Source: CAZCFB01 sp964511535
Lineage (GTDB): Bacteria > Myxococcota_A > Polyangia > GCA-2747355 > CAZCFB01
Direction of reading: 5' to 3'
Length of the DNA stretch: 64,000 nt
Assembly: GCA_964511535.1 (NCBI GenBank)
Contig: CAZEFW010000007.1
Location: 49,312 to 113,311 of the forward strand
The position numbers and the translations under genes are program-made. Shown here one piece after another: positions 8,693 through 16,983 of the stretch. The number at the start of each line of letters is the position of its first letter. Positions within the stretch are counted from its first letter, which is position 1. The notes under the pieces are model-generated. The model did no database searches. It was not told the DNA's origin and worked only from the letters and a program-made list of their open reading frames with translations.

Positions 8693-9573
8693 CCCTGCAC
8701 CGCCACCTCACCGCCCTGGCCCTGGCCCTGGCCCTCGTCCTCCCTTGCGCCACGGCCCACGCTGCCCCGACGGAAAAGGAGAAAGCCCGCGCCCTGATCA
8801 AGAGCGGCGATCTGAACTACCGCCTCTCAAAGTTCCCGGCGGCGCTGGCTGACTACGAGGCGGCTTACAAGCTGCGGGACCACCCGGCGCTGCTGTTCAA
8901 CATCGCCCAGACCTATCGGCAGATGGAGAACCTGGAGCGGGCGCTGTTCTACTACAAGCTCTACCTGTCGGACTGGCCGCGCAAGAAGCCCGGCAAGGCC
9001 ACCCCTTACGAGGCGGAGGTCAAGGGCCGCATCTCGGAGCTGACAGTGGCGGTGGCCCGGGCGGAGCAGGAGAAGAAGGCCGCCGAGGAGAAGAAGGCGG
9101 CGGAGGAGCAGCGGCAGAAGGAGGCCGAGGCCCGCCGACTGGCCGAGGAGCGCAGGCAGAAAGAGGCCGCCGCCGCCGAGGCGAAGCGCCTCGCCGAGGA
9201 GCGAAGGCGCGAGGAAGCGGAGGCCGCGCGAGCCGCCGGTGCAGCGCAGCAGCAGGACCCACCCCGGCGCTGGAGCCGGGTATGGCTCGGGGCCGGCATC
9301 GCCAGCGCCGCCCTGGCTGCTGGCGCCCTGGGCCTCGGGGTGGCCTACAACCTGAAGGCACGGGAGGAGATCGACGGCAGCGACGCCTGGGCCGAGGACG
9401 CGAATATGGGCCTCGCGGGGTACATCGCCGCGGGCACCCTGGCCGCGGTCTCTGTCACCAGCTGGGTGCTGTACCTGCGCGCCCGGGGCAAGGAGGCCGA
9501 GGCGCCGGGCAGCGTGGTGGTGCTCACGCCGCTGCCCGGAGGAGGCGCGGTGGGCGGGGTGATTCGGTTCTAG
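8689..9573 (+). CDS. Exported TPR / coiled-coil protein coupled to the kinase
   Basis: A 294-residue protein with a signal peptide (1-25, cut near AHA) and TPR-like helices (28-100, with LLFNIAQTYRQMENLERAL). A long Glu/Lys/Arg/Ala coiled coil (118-185) and two hydrophobic helices (about 198-220 and 241-263) follow. This layout is common next to kinases in Myxococcota, where the protein is thought to act in the envelope. The start is GTG, overlapping the kinase stop. It has no enzymatic motif, so the role is unknown, but co-translation implies a shared function with the kinase. Confidence 0.8.
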
Positions 9574-9579
9574 CGGCCG

Positions 9580-9678
9580 CAGCCGCAGCTTCAGCTTCAG
9601 CTTCAGGTTCAGCTTCAGCATCAGCATCAGCTTCAGCTTCGGCTTCAGCTTCAGCTTCGGCCTCGGCCTCGGCATCGG
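9580..9678. repeat. CAGCNN hexamer tract, copy 2
   Basis: Sixteen or so hexamers, mostly CAGCTT with CAGCAT and CGGCTT/CGGCCT variants, start six bases after the stop of the TPR protein gene. No octamer array follows this copy. Confidence 0.85.
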
Positions 9679-9751
9679 TGGTCTTCGGTCAGTTGTCCGG
9701 GCGACGCCGGGTGTCCGGGGTTTGATGCGCTGGTGCCTGGCCTGCTCGGGA

Positions 9752-10957
9752 TCAGTCCATCAGCTGGAGGAGCTTTGCCCGCGGGGTGTCGGCGAGGGTG
9801 GGCTCGGAGGCCTGGCTCCAGGTGTTCCGGGGGAGCGAGATCCAGAAGGTGGTTCCCGTCTGCCGGGTAGACTCGAAGGACGCCTGTCCCTTCAGGTAAC
9901 GTTCAGCGAGCAGGCGGACGCTGTAGGTGCCCAGGCCACGGGACTGCCCCTTGGTCGAGAACGAGCGCTGGAAGACCCGCAGCTGCACCTGCCGGGGCAT
10001 GACCTGGCGGTTGTGGACCCAGAAATGCGCGTCATCCCCGCTGCTGCGGCAGCCGATGCGCACCGTGTCCCCGGACGCCGATGCCTCCAGCGCGTTCTTG
10101 ACCAGGTTCCCCAGCGCCCGGCGCAGCAGGACGTTGTCCGTTCGCAGGGTGACGTCCGCAGACGCCCGGTCCACCTCCAGGAAGCAGGCGCGCGTCAGCT
10201 CGCTCTCGCGGTAGGCTGCGGCCACGGCCTCCAGCACCTCCAGGCTACGCAGCTCGCGCTTGTTTACCGGCAGGTCCCCGCTCTCGGCCTGGGCCAGGGA
10301 CCGCTGGGCCATGAGCTCTCCCAGCATCTGGTCCAGGCTGCCCTGTAGCGCAGGAAGGATGGCTGTGAGCTGCTCCATATCGATATCGGTCGCGAGCAGG
10401 TCGAAGTAACCCTTGAGGCCGCCAGCGAGGTTGATGACGTCGTGAAAGAAGATGCGCTCCATGGCACGGCGCCGCTTGCTGTCCGAGATATCCGCCAGGG
10501 TCACCATGGAGAACCACTCGCCCTGGATATCGAAGGGCGAGACGGTCACCTGCAGGTCGAGCGGTGTAAGCTCGCCGTCCTTCAGGGTCGCGATGCAGCA
10601 CTCCTCGGAGACGGTCGCCCGCTCTTGCTGGCTGCGCAGCACCGCGTCCACCGCGCCGCAAACCGAGCAGTGCTCCGAAGTGCCGCACCCGCCCGGCTCT
10701 TTGTCAGCGTGGATGCAGTCGACAATCTCCCCTGGACGTTTGCCGAAGATCTTCTCGGGAGAGTGGATGTCGAACGCTTCCATCAGCGCCTTGTTGAAGA
10801 ACACCGCCTGCCGCCTGGAGTTGAGGATCAGCGATATGTAGGGGACGCCTTGCACCAGCCGGTCCAGATTCTCCAGCGCCTCGACCTGCCGCCTCTGCAG
10901 GTCAATCTCTTCCCGCCCGCTGCGTTCGGCCGTCGCAAACTTGGTTGCCACTCCCAT
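9752..10957 (-). CDS. PAS-domain sensor histidine kinase with Cys-rich insert
   Basis: A 401-residue cytoplasmic kinase with no membrane segment. A short coiled coil precedes a PAS domain (about 30-155) holding a four-Cys insert (C81, C91, C97, C100), which could bind a metal, heme or Fe-S cluster or be redox-active. The H-box is FFHDVINLAGG with H172. The ATPase has an N-box near N284/N288 (LGNLVKNALEAS), then STKGQSRGLGTYS and a G2-like GTTFWI. Both phosphorylation and ATP sites look intact. No response regulator lies beside it, so it is an orphan. It probably senses a redox-linked signal. Confidence 0.88.
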   Translation of the reverse strand: MGVATKFATAERSGREEIDLQRRQVEALENLDRLVQGVPYISLILNSRRQAVFFNKALMEAFDIHSPEKIFGKRPGEIVDCIHADKEPGGCGTSEHCSVCGAVDAVLRSQQERATVSEECCIATLKDGELTPLDLQVTVSPFDIQGEWFSMVTLADISDSKRRRAMERIFFHDVINLAGGLKGYFDLLATDIDMEQLTAILPALQGSLDQMLGELMAQRSLAQAESGDLPVNKRELRSLEVLEAVAAAYRESELTRACFLEVDRASADVTLRTDNVLLRRALGNLVKNALEASASGDTVRIGCRSSGDDAHFWVHNRQVMPRQVQLRVFQRSFSTKGQSRGLGTYSVRLLAERYLKGQASFESTRQTGTTFWISLPRNTWSQASEPTLADTPRAKLLQLMD

Positions 10958-11141
10958 TCAGTCCCTCCTGAGGATTTGGAACTAGCCACCTAAACTATGA
11001 ATGACATTTGACAGATGGGGACTCAGGGATTTCCCTACAAGGCACCGAGCGCGGACAGTCCGACGTCCTTCGTTCGATCTGCCTATGACGTTGTAATTGC
11101 GCCGTTTTCTCTTTTTTTGACGTGGCCAGGTTCGGACCCTT

Positions 11142-11237
11142 CAGCCGCAGCCTCAGCTTCAGCCCCAGCCCCAGCCGCAGCTTCAGCTTCAGCCCCAGCC
11201 CCAGCCGCAGCTTCAGCTTCAGCCCCAGCTTCAGCCG
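11142..11237. repeat. CAGCNN hexamer tract, copy 3
   Basis: Hexamers CAGCCG, CAGCCC, CAGCTT and similar repeat in a higher-order pattern of about 36 bp, in which the block CCCCAGCCCCAGCCGCAG appears twice. An octamer array follows as in copy 1. Confidence 0.88.
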
Positions 11238-11249
11238 CCTGTTCTGTCA

Positions 11250-11281
11250 TTTCGTCGTTTCGTCGTTTCGTCGTTTCGTCG
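11250..11281. repeat. TTTCGTCG octamer array, copy 2
   Basis: Four perfect TTTCGTCG copies flanked by GTCA on the left and TGACATT on the right. It matches the array at 937-968. Confidence 0.9.
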
Positions 11282-11304
11282 TTCTGACATTCCGCGCCCC
11301 GCAA

Positions 11305-11356
11305 GGCCGGGCGCGGCGGGTATAATGCGGGCGTGATCAACCAACACGGGGAACCC
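11305..11356 (+). promoter_or_regulatory. Promoter/leader copy A left of the gap
   Basis: GGCCGGGCGCGGC is followed by a perfect TATAAT (11321-11326) and then ATCAACCAACACGGGGAA. The same order recurs at 11406-11454 before the barrel-protein gene. The gene it should drive is absent, lost in the N gap. Confidence 0.55.
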
Positions 11357-11368
11357 CAGAGGGGCCCC

Positions 11369-11378
11369 NNNNNNNNNN
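11369..11378. other. Assembly gap (10 Ns)
   Basis: Ten ambiguous bases lie between two similar GC-rich promoter/leader segments. The number of Ns may be nominal, so the true missing length is unknown. Confidence 0.95.
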
Positions 11379-11405
11379 CGAGCGAGGGGCTCCCCCCCCG
11401 GGCAC

Positions 11406-11454
11406 GGCCGGGCGCGGCTGATATACTGCTCGCTTCATCAACCAACAGGGGAAA
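11406..11454 (+). promoter_or_regulatory. Promoter/leader copy B of the barrel/metalloprotease operon
   Basis: GGCCGGGCGCGGC is followed by TATACT (11422-11427), then ATCAACCAACAGGGGAAAC just before the ATG at 11458. GGGGAA may serve as a ribosome-binding site. It is a near-copy of 11305-11356. Confidence 0.55.
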
Positions 11455-11457
11455 CGC

Positions 11458-12606
11458 ATGAGGCGACCATGCCTTTGTGGGGGGCTCATCCTTTACCTCA
11501 TGCTGGCCACGGGGCCGCCGGCCCTGGCCGGCGATTTCGGCGCCGTGAGCCTCTACGACGTCAGCGGAATCACCGGCGACGCCGAGTCGTACGAGAACCA
11601 GCTGGTGTTCGTGTTCTCCCCGGGCGTGCGCCTGGGCCGCCTCTGGCCCGGCGCCCCCGAGCTCCTGTCGCGGGTCACCATCTCGGCGGAGCTGTCGCTG
11701 GCGGTGGAGCTGGCGGGCAACGACGCGCGCTTTCGCAGCGGCCAGTTCTCCGGCCCCGGCGCCACGCCGGGCGGGGCCGAGTCCCTGGCGGTCAACGAGC
11801 AGGGGCTCATCACCAACGCCACCGCGGGGCAGGTGGACGGCACCGCGCGCCGGGCCCTGCTCTCCGACCTCTGGGTCGGCGTGAGCCAGAGTCGGCTGCT
11901 GCGGGTGCCGGTGCTGGAGGTGGATCTCGGCGCCACGCTGTCGGTGCTGCTGCCCACCTCCACCCCGAGCCAGAACACCGGGCTGCGGGCCTCGCTGTCC
12001 GGAGGGATCTCCCTGGCGCGCACCCTGTTCAAGCGCCTCGACCTGGGCTACGGCCTGCGCTACGCCCACTACTTCTACAGCCACACCACCTCCGACGTGC
12101 GGAGCGTGGGCGGCGACGTGGAGATCAACGGCCGCCTCGAGCCGGTCTACCAGCCGAACCGGGCCACCGCGCTCAACCCGGAGCTGGCCGTGATCAACGA
12201 GTTCTCCGCCAGCGTGCGCATCATCAAGGGCCTGTCGGTGTCGGCCTCCTACTCGCTGGTCAACACCTTCACCCACGCGCTGTCCGCGGTGGAGGTGCCC
12301 GGCGTTGCCCTGGCCGACCCGTGCGCCGACGGCGCCGCCGTGGCCGCCGCGGCCGGCGGCGAGGTGGTGGCCTGCGGCGAGCGCGCCCAGCGCGACTCCC
12401 ACTGGTTCCAGCTGCACGCCACCTACCAGGTGCTGTCCATGCTCGGCATCCGCGCCGGCCTGAGCACCATGCAGCCGGTGCGCCACGAGGGGAGCGGCAT
12501 CTCCAACCCCTTCATCCAGACCGTTCCAACTGCAAACTACACCACCGTGGAGCTGGGGCTCCGGGTGGGCATCGAAGAGACCGCCGCCGCCCTGGGCGGC
12601 AAGTGA
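11458..12606 (+). CDS. Predicted outer-membrane beta-barrel protein
   Basis: A 382-residue protein with a signal peptide (1-24, ending PALA). Alternating hydrophobic and polar strands repeat through the sequence, for example LLSRVTISAELSLAVELAG, LRYAHYFYSH and LSVSASYSLVN. It ends in a strand-like TVELGLRVGI followed by a short Ala/Gly tail instead of a terminal Phe. No enzymatic motif is seen. It lies 8 bp before the giant metalloprotease lipoprotein, in one operon, so a surface pair is plausible. Family assignment is by pattern only and a homologue search is needed for a name. Confidence 0.65.
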   Translation: MRRPCLCGGLILYLMLATGPPALAGDFGAVSLYDVSGITGDAESYENQLVFVFSPGVRLGRLWPGAPELLSRVTISAELSLAVELAGNDARFRSGQFSGPGATPGGAESLAVNEQGLITNATAGQVDGTARRALLSDLWVGVSQSRLLRVPVLEVDLGATLSVLLPTSTPSQNTGLRASLSGGISLARTLFKRLDLGYGLRYAHYFYSHTTSDVRSVGGDVEINGRLEPVYQPNRATALNPELAVINEFSASVRIIKGLSVSASYSLVNTFTHALSAVEVPGVALADPCADGAAVAAAAGGEVVACGERAQRDSHWFQLHATYQVLSMLGIRAGLSTMQPVRHEGSGISNPFIQTVPTANYTTVELGLRVGIEETAAALGGK

Positions 12607-12614
12607 GGCTGATC

Positions 12615-15600
12615 ATGTACAGAGGGATCAACACCATCATCATGGCCGCCGCCGCGCTGCTGCTCACCGTGAGCTGCGCCGACGAGCAGGCGCCCCGCAA
12701 CACCGTGCAGCACGGGGTCCTCGCCAAGCAGGACCTGCTGGGCAAGAACGGCAAGGCGGTCTGGTACTACCTGCAGACCGTGGTGGACGCGCCCTACGCC
12801 ACCGGCTTCACCTTCGCAGGCGAGCAGTCGCTGATGGACAAGGTGCGATGGGACATCCAGGAGAAGGTGCTCTACGCCCGCCGCGCCTACGAGTGGGTCA
12901 AGGGCACCGACGGCGCCTCGTCCACGCCGGAGCAGGGGACCGACCCGAAGAAGGTGGTGGGCGCCCCGGTTGCGGCCTTCGCCATCGAGAAGCACTTCGA
13001 CATCATCAGGGACTACAACAGCGCCACCGGCGAGGAGATCAACCGCATCGTCGAGAACGACACCGACCGGCGCTGGTACGAGCGCAAGTTCATGCGGGTG
13101 GACTGGTCCAAGAACCTGCTGTCCAACTTCGAGTTCCTGGTGCACTACGACGACGACGCGGTCTCCCCGCTGCGCCAGGAGGCGGTCCCGTACTACGTCA
13201 GCGATCCGGACGACCCGGACGCCATGCGCGTACGCCGCCCCGAGGCAACCAGCGCTGACAAGCGCCCCACCGCCAGCTACCTGGAGGTGACCACCAAGCT
13301 CATGGCCACCCCGGAGATGGCGACGCTCTACTATGACGACGGCAACTACAAGCTGCCCGCCTGCTACCTGGCCGAGGACTTCGGCCCGGAGTACGCCACG
13401 TCCGACTGCTCGGCCCAGGAGCTCAAGCTGCGCCACTCGTTCATGCGGGCCGACGACCGGGACTACGATCCGCTGGTGTACGACGACCGGTGGATGGAGC
13501 GGTTCGGCTACTTCTCCAGCGAGCGGCGCACCTACGACCGGCAGTACAGCGAGACCGAGACAGGCCGCGTTCGCCTGGCCAACCGGTTCAACATCTGGAA
13601 CAAGTCCCTCGGCCAGACCGCCTGCGCCATCAAGGATCACTACAAGGCGGGCGCCGACGCGCGCAAGGCGTGGACCGCGGCCCGGGTCGCCGCGGACGCC
13701 GCCTGCGCCAAGGCGGAGGGGGACGGCGCGCGCTGCGCCATCATGGCGGGCAAGTGCACCCTGGCGCCTGCCAAGCGCGGCGGGGTCAAGAAGATCGTCT
13801 ACTACCTCAACGCCGGCTTCCCCTCGTCGCTGCTGGACACGGCCAAGAAGTCGGTGGCCGCCTGGAACGACGTGTTCCAGACCACCGCGGTACGGGTGCT
13901 CCACCCGGGCGATGATCAGAAGAGCGCATCCAAGCTGGCCGAACGCAAGAAGTCGCTGGGCGCGGTGTTCGAGCTGAAGGAGAACGGCTGCAACGAGAAG
14001 GCGGTCAACGATCGGGTGGCCACCGACGGCGCCCTGGCCGCGCGGGTCAAGAAGGCCACCGGTCAGGACGGCCCCGCCTTCAAGCTCACGGGCAAGGACC
14101 TGATCCGCGCCTGCTCCGCCCTGGAGCAGGCCACGGCCCACGGGCCGGCCAAGGACCGCTTCACCTGGCAGCGCATCGGCGACCTGCGCTACAGCATGCT
14201 CTACTGGGTGGGCAACCCCACCCGCGCCGGCCTGCTGGGCTACGGCCCCTCGTCGGTGGACCCGGAGACCGGCGAGATCGTCCAGGCGTCGGCCTTCCTC
14301 TACGGCGGGCCCCACGACCTGTACACCGCCCGGTCCGCGGACATCGTGGGCCTGCTCAACTGCACCGACGAGGCGTGCGTCAAGAAGTTCGCCAAGGGGG
14401 TGCCCATCGGCGACTGGGTGGCGCTGGTCAAGAGCGGCGTGGGGGCCTCCAAGGCGCGCACCTACACCCAGGCCGAGGTGGACAAGATGGGCAAGCGCAT
14501 GAAGACCTCCTGGCTCAAGGCGGCCACCCGCAAGCTGCCCGCCCTGGACTGGAGCACCCTGGAGAGCCTGCGCAAGTCGCTGCGCAAGCGCTCCAAGGTG
14601 CTGGCGAGCTCCAAGGCGCTGGGGCTCAACGGCGCCACCACCGCCGCGCGGCTCAAGGCGATCAAGGGCAGCGCCCTCGAGGCGGGGGCGCGGGCTCAGC
14701 TCATGGGCGGCCTCGGCGTGGGCCAGGGCGCCAAGGCGTCCCCCGGGGGGCTGGACGCCAAGCTGTCGCTGTACCACTGGGGCGGGCCCGGCATGCTGCG
14801 CGAGCGGCGCAAGGCGCGGCTGCACCTGAGCAAGCGCCGGGTGGAGCTGGCCTCGTTCTACGACAACCTGATCCTCGGCCTGGCCAAGCGGTACAAGGCC
14901 CAGGGAAAGACCCGGGATCAGATCTTCACCGACCTGCGGGCCCGGCTGTTCAAGGCGGTGGCCGAGCATGAGGTGGGCCACACCCTCGGCCTGCGCCATA
15001 ACTTCGCCGGCTCCTACGACGCGATGAACTACCACCCGTCGTACTGGAAGCTGCGCGCCCTGGGCAGCGGCGGCAAGGCGCTGCCGCGGTACAAGCAGGC
15101 CATGAGCAGCAAGGAGCTGGAGGGCGACCCGAACGACGCCGCGGCCAACGAGGGGCTCGGCTCGTACCAGTACTCGTCGGTGATGGACTACGGCGCGCGC
15201 TTCAACGGGGACGTGCACGGCCTCGGCTACTACGACCGGGCGGCCATCAAGTTCGGCTACGGCCAGATCGTGGAGGTGTTCGACCAGGTGAGCAGCACCG
15301 GCGCCGACAAGTACATGCTGGCCAACGCCCAGACCTCCATCCGCTGGGGCGAGCCGATGCTCTACACCGTCAGCTGCGATGGCAAGCGCTACCGCGGGCT
15401 GCACTACACCGAGTACCCGCGGCTGGTGGGGGGCAAGGCGAACCTGGGCCGCGCCAACCGCGTGGACGTGCCGATGAGCAAGATGACCACCACCAAGCTG
15501 AGCAAGGTGGTGGCTGGCTGCGCCATCTACAAGTGGGGCGCGCTGTGGGACTCCGACGTGCCCACCGACGACAAGGGGCGGCTGGAGGTGCCGTTCCGCT

Positions 15601-16793
15601 TCTGCTCGGACGAGTACGAGAGCGCGTCGCCAGAGTGCGCGGCCTACGACGCGGGCGCCGATCCGTACGAGCAGCTGACCACCATCATCGACGGGTACAA
15701 CGCTTACTACCTGTTCAACAACCTGAAGCTCGACCGCACCGGCTTCTCGCTCTGGGGTTACATGGACACGCTGATGTGGCGCTACTTCGAGCCGCTGCGC
15801 TCGTCCATGCAGTTCTACACCCTGACCCGCGGCGACTTCACCGGCGACCCGCGCAACGCGTCTTACCTGGGGGACAAGGAGCTCAAGACCTTCTTCACCG
15901 CCGACGACGGCTACGGCCCGTGGACCACGGCCGTGGACCGGAGCCTCGACTTCTTCTTCGACATCCTGGCCACGCCCGAGGTGGGGGAGTACTGGCAGAA
16001 CAACAAGGGCGAGTACACGCAGACTGCGTTCTATGACGCCAAGACCGGCGCGGAGCTGGCGCCGGACCTGACCCTGAGCGCCCCGAGCGGCAAGTACATG
16101 GCCTCGGAGTGGGACTTCGACTCGGGCTATTTCTGGTACGACAAGATGAGCAACGTGGGCGTGTACCACGACAAGTACCTGGCCCTCTGGATGCTCACCG
16201 ACCCCGAGACCTACCTGCTGGGGCGTGACACCTCCAGCGACCTGCGCCAGTACTCCATCGGCTACCACCGCCTCTACCCCAAGATCATCGAGCGCTACCT
16301 GCGCGGCGTGTTCACCGAGGACTGGTGGCTCACGGGCCACTGGGCGGCGAACAAGAAGCTGATCACGCGGGACTTCAGCTCGGCTGCGCTGCCGCCCAAG
16401 GACGCCTACCCGGTGGACCCGCAGATCGGCTACACGGTGCAGTACTTCAGCGCGCTGCTGGGCCTGGCGTTGATCCCTCAGTCCTTCGACACCAGCTTCA
16501 TCGACTCCTGCCGCATCTGGGTCAAGGGGGCCGACGGCGAGATCACCCCCACCAGCGACGAGATCTGCTTCAGCGATCCGTTCGGCAAGAAGCAGTACTG
16601 CGCGGTGAGCTTCCTGAACACCCTGGGCTACGAGTCAGGCATCGGCGCCTCAATGGTGCGCCGGGCCAACGCGCTGAAGAAGAACCACAACACCAAGCAG
16701 ACCGAGAAGAGCAAGCTCACCCTGCTGCAATACATCGACAGCCTTGACCTGATGCGAAGCATCTCGCACACCTTCTCGTACACGCCGTTCTAG
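12615..16793 (+). CDS. Giant zinc metalloprotease lipoprotein
   Basis: A 1392-residue protein with lipobox TVSC21 and an extended metzincin zinc motif H785-E-V-G-H789-T-L-G-L-R-H795-NFAGS. This form is found in large bacterial zinc-dependent metalloproteinases of the DUF5117/DUF4953 type. Before the site there are about 760 residues with no known domain, including a Lys/Ala-rich helical stretch (650-750). After it are segments with SSVMDYG, a likely Met-turn, at about residue 855. The ATG at 12615 is chosen because the lipoprotein signal starts there. The open frame continues upstream across the barrel gene only as a shadow. It should act at the cell surface or in the periplasm. Confidence 0.82.
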   Translation: MYRGINTIIMAAAALLLTVSCADEQAPRNTVQHGVLAKQDLLGKNGKAVWYYLQTVVDAPYATGFTFAGEQSLMDKVRWDIQEKVLYARRAYEWVKGTDGASSTPEQGTDPKKVVGAPVAAFAIEKHFDIIRDYNSATGEEINRIVENDTDRRWYERKFMRVDWSKNLLSNFEFLVHYDDDAVSPLRQEAVPYYVSDPDDPDAMRVRRPEATSADKRPTASYLEVTTKLMATPEMATLYYDDGNYKLPACYLAEDFGPEYATSDCSAQELKLRHSFMRADDRDYDPLVYDDRWMERFGYFSSERRTYDRQYSETETGRVRLANRFNIWNKSLGQTACAIKDHYKAGADARKAWTAARVAADAACAKAEGDGARCAIMAGKCTLAPAKRGGVKKIVYYLNAGFPSSLLDTAKKSVAAWNDVFQTTAVRVLHPGDDQKSASKLAERKKSLGAVFELKENGCNEKAVNDRVATDGALAARVKKATGQDGPAFKLTGKDLIRACSALEQATAHGPAKDRFTWQRIGDLRYSMLYWVGNPTRAGLLGYGPSSVDPETGEIVQASAFLYGGPHDLYTARSADIVGLLNCTDEACVKKFAKGVPIGDWVALVKSGVGASKARTYTQAEVDKMGKRMKTSWLKAATRKLPALDWSTLESLRKSLRKRSKVLASSKALGLNGATTAARLKAIKGSALEAGARAQLMGGLGVGQGAKASPGGLDAKLSLYHWGGPGMLRERRKARLHLSKRRVELASFYDNLILGLAKRYKAQGKTRDQIFTDLRARLFKAVAEHEVGHTLGLRHNFAGSYDAMNYHPSYWKLRALGSGGKALPRYKQAMSSKELEGDPNDAAANEGLGSYQYSSVMDYGARFNGDVHGLGYYDRAAIKFGYGQIVEVFDQVSSTGADKYMLANAQTSIRWGEPMLYTVSCDGKRYRGLHYTEYPRLVGGKANLGRANRVDVPMSKMTTTKLSKVVAGCAIYKWGALWDSDVPTDDKGRLEVPFRFCSDEYESASPECAAYDAGADPYEQLTTIIDGYNAYYLFNNLKLDRTGFSLWGYMDTLMWRYFEPLRSSMQFYTLTRGDFTGDPRNASYLGDKELKTFFTADDGYGPWTTAVDRSLDFFFDILATPEVGEYWQNNKGEYTQTAFYDAKTGAELAPDLTLSAPSGKYMASEWDFDSGYFWYDKMSNVGVYHDKYLALWMLTDPETYLLGRDTSSDLRQYSIGYHRLYPKIIERYLRGVFTEDWWLTGHWAANKKLITRDFSSAALPPKDAYPVDPQIGYTVQYFSALLGLALIPQSFDTSFIDSCRIWVKGADGEITPTSDEICFSDPFGKKQYCAVSFLNTLGYESGIGASMVRRANALKKNHNTKQTEKSKLTLLQYIDSLDLMRSISHTFSYTPF

Positions 16794-16841
16794 CCGATGG
16801 CTGTGAACCGAGGTTCAGGGGACCGCTGATGACGGTTGGCG

Positions 16842-16908
16842 GTTGACAGTTGACAGGTTGCGGATCTCCGGGACGTTGGAGCAAAACTGTGAACTGTTAA
16901 CTGTCGAC
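16842..16908. repeat. Inverted repeat before thrA
   Basis: GTTGACAGTTGACAG (16842-16856) pairs with CTGTTAACTGTCGAC (16894-16908), 13 of 15 positions, with a 37-nt loop. It lies between the metalloprotease stop and thrA and could be a terminator-like or dispersed palindromic element. Confidence 0.65.
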
Positions 16909-16983
16909 TTTTAACAGATACCCTGAGAACCAGATCGATCCACGGCAACCCGGGCAAACGACCCGGTGACAGGAGTGGGCGAC

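Larger units (their letters stand above)
10958..11457. other. 500-bp stretch without a gene
   Basis: The left part holds the upstream region of the histidine kinase, including a short AT-rich segment. It then contains the third hexamer tract (11142-11237), the second octamer array (11250-11281), a TATAAT-containing promoter-like segment (11305-11356), the N gap and a second promoter-like segment (11406-11454). No convincing coding frame is present. Confidence 0.8.

Noticed and set aside
9577..9725. SASASA-type peptides encoded by the hexamer tract
   Set aside because: Any frame of a CAGCNN tract gives a dipeptide repeat. No start signal or conserved context supports translation.
11469..12614. 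N-terminal extension of the metalloprotease into the barrel-gene region
   Set aside because: The frame is open but the peptide is Arg/Gly/Pro-rich, and a lipoprotein signal begins exactly at the ATG at 12615.
12537..16340. 1267-residue open frame antisense to the metalloprotease
   Set aside because: It is rich in Gly/Ala/His/Val/Arg without motifs and lies opposite a gene with a lipobox and zinc site. Long shadow frames are expected at this GC content.
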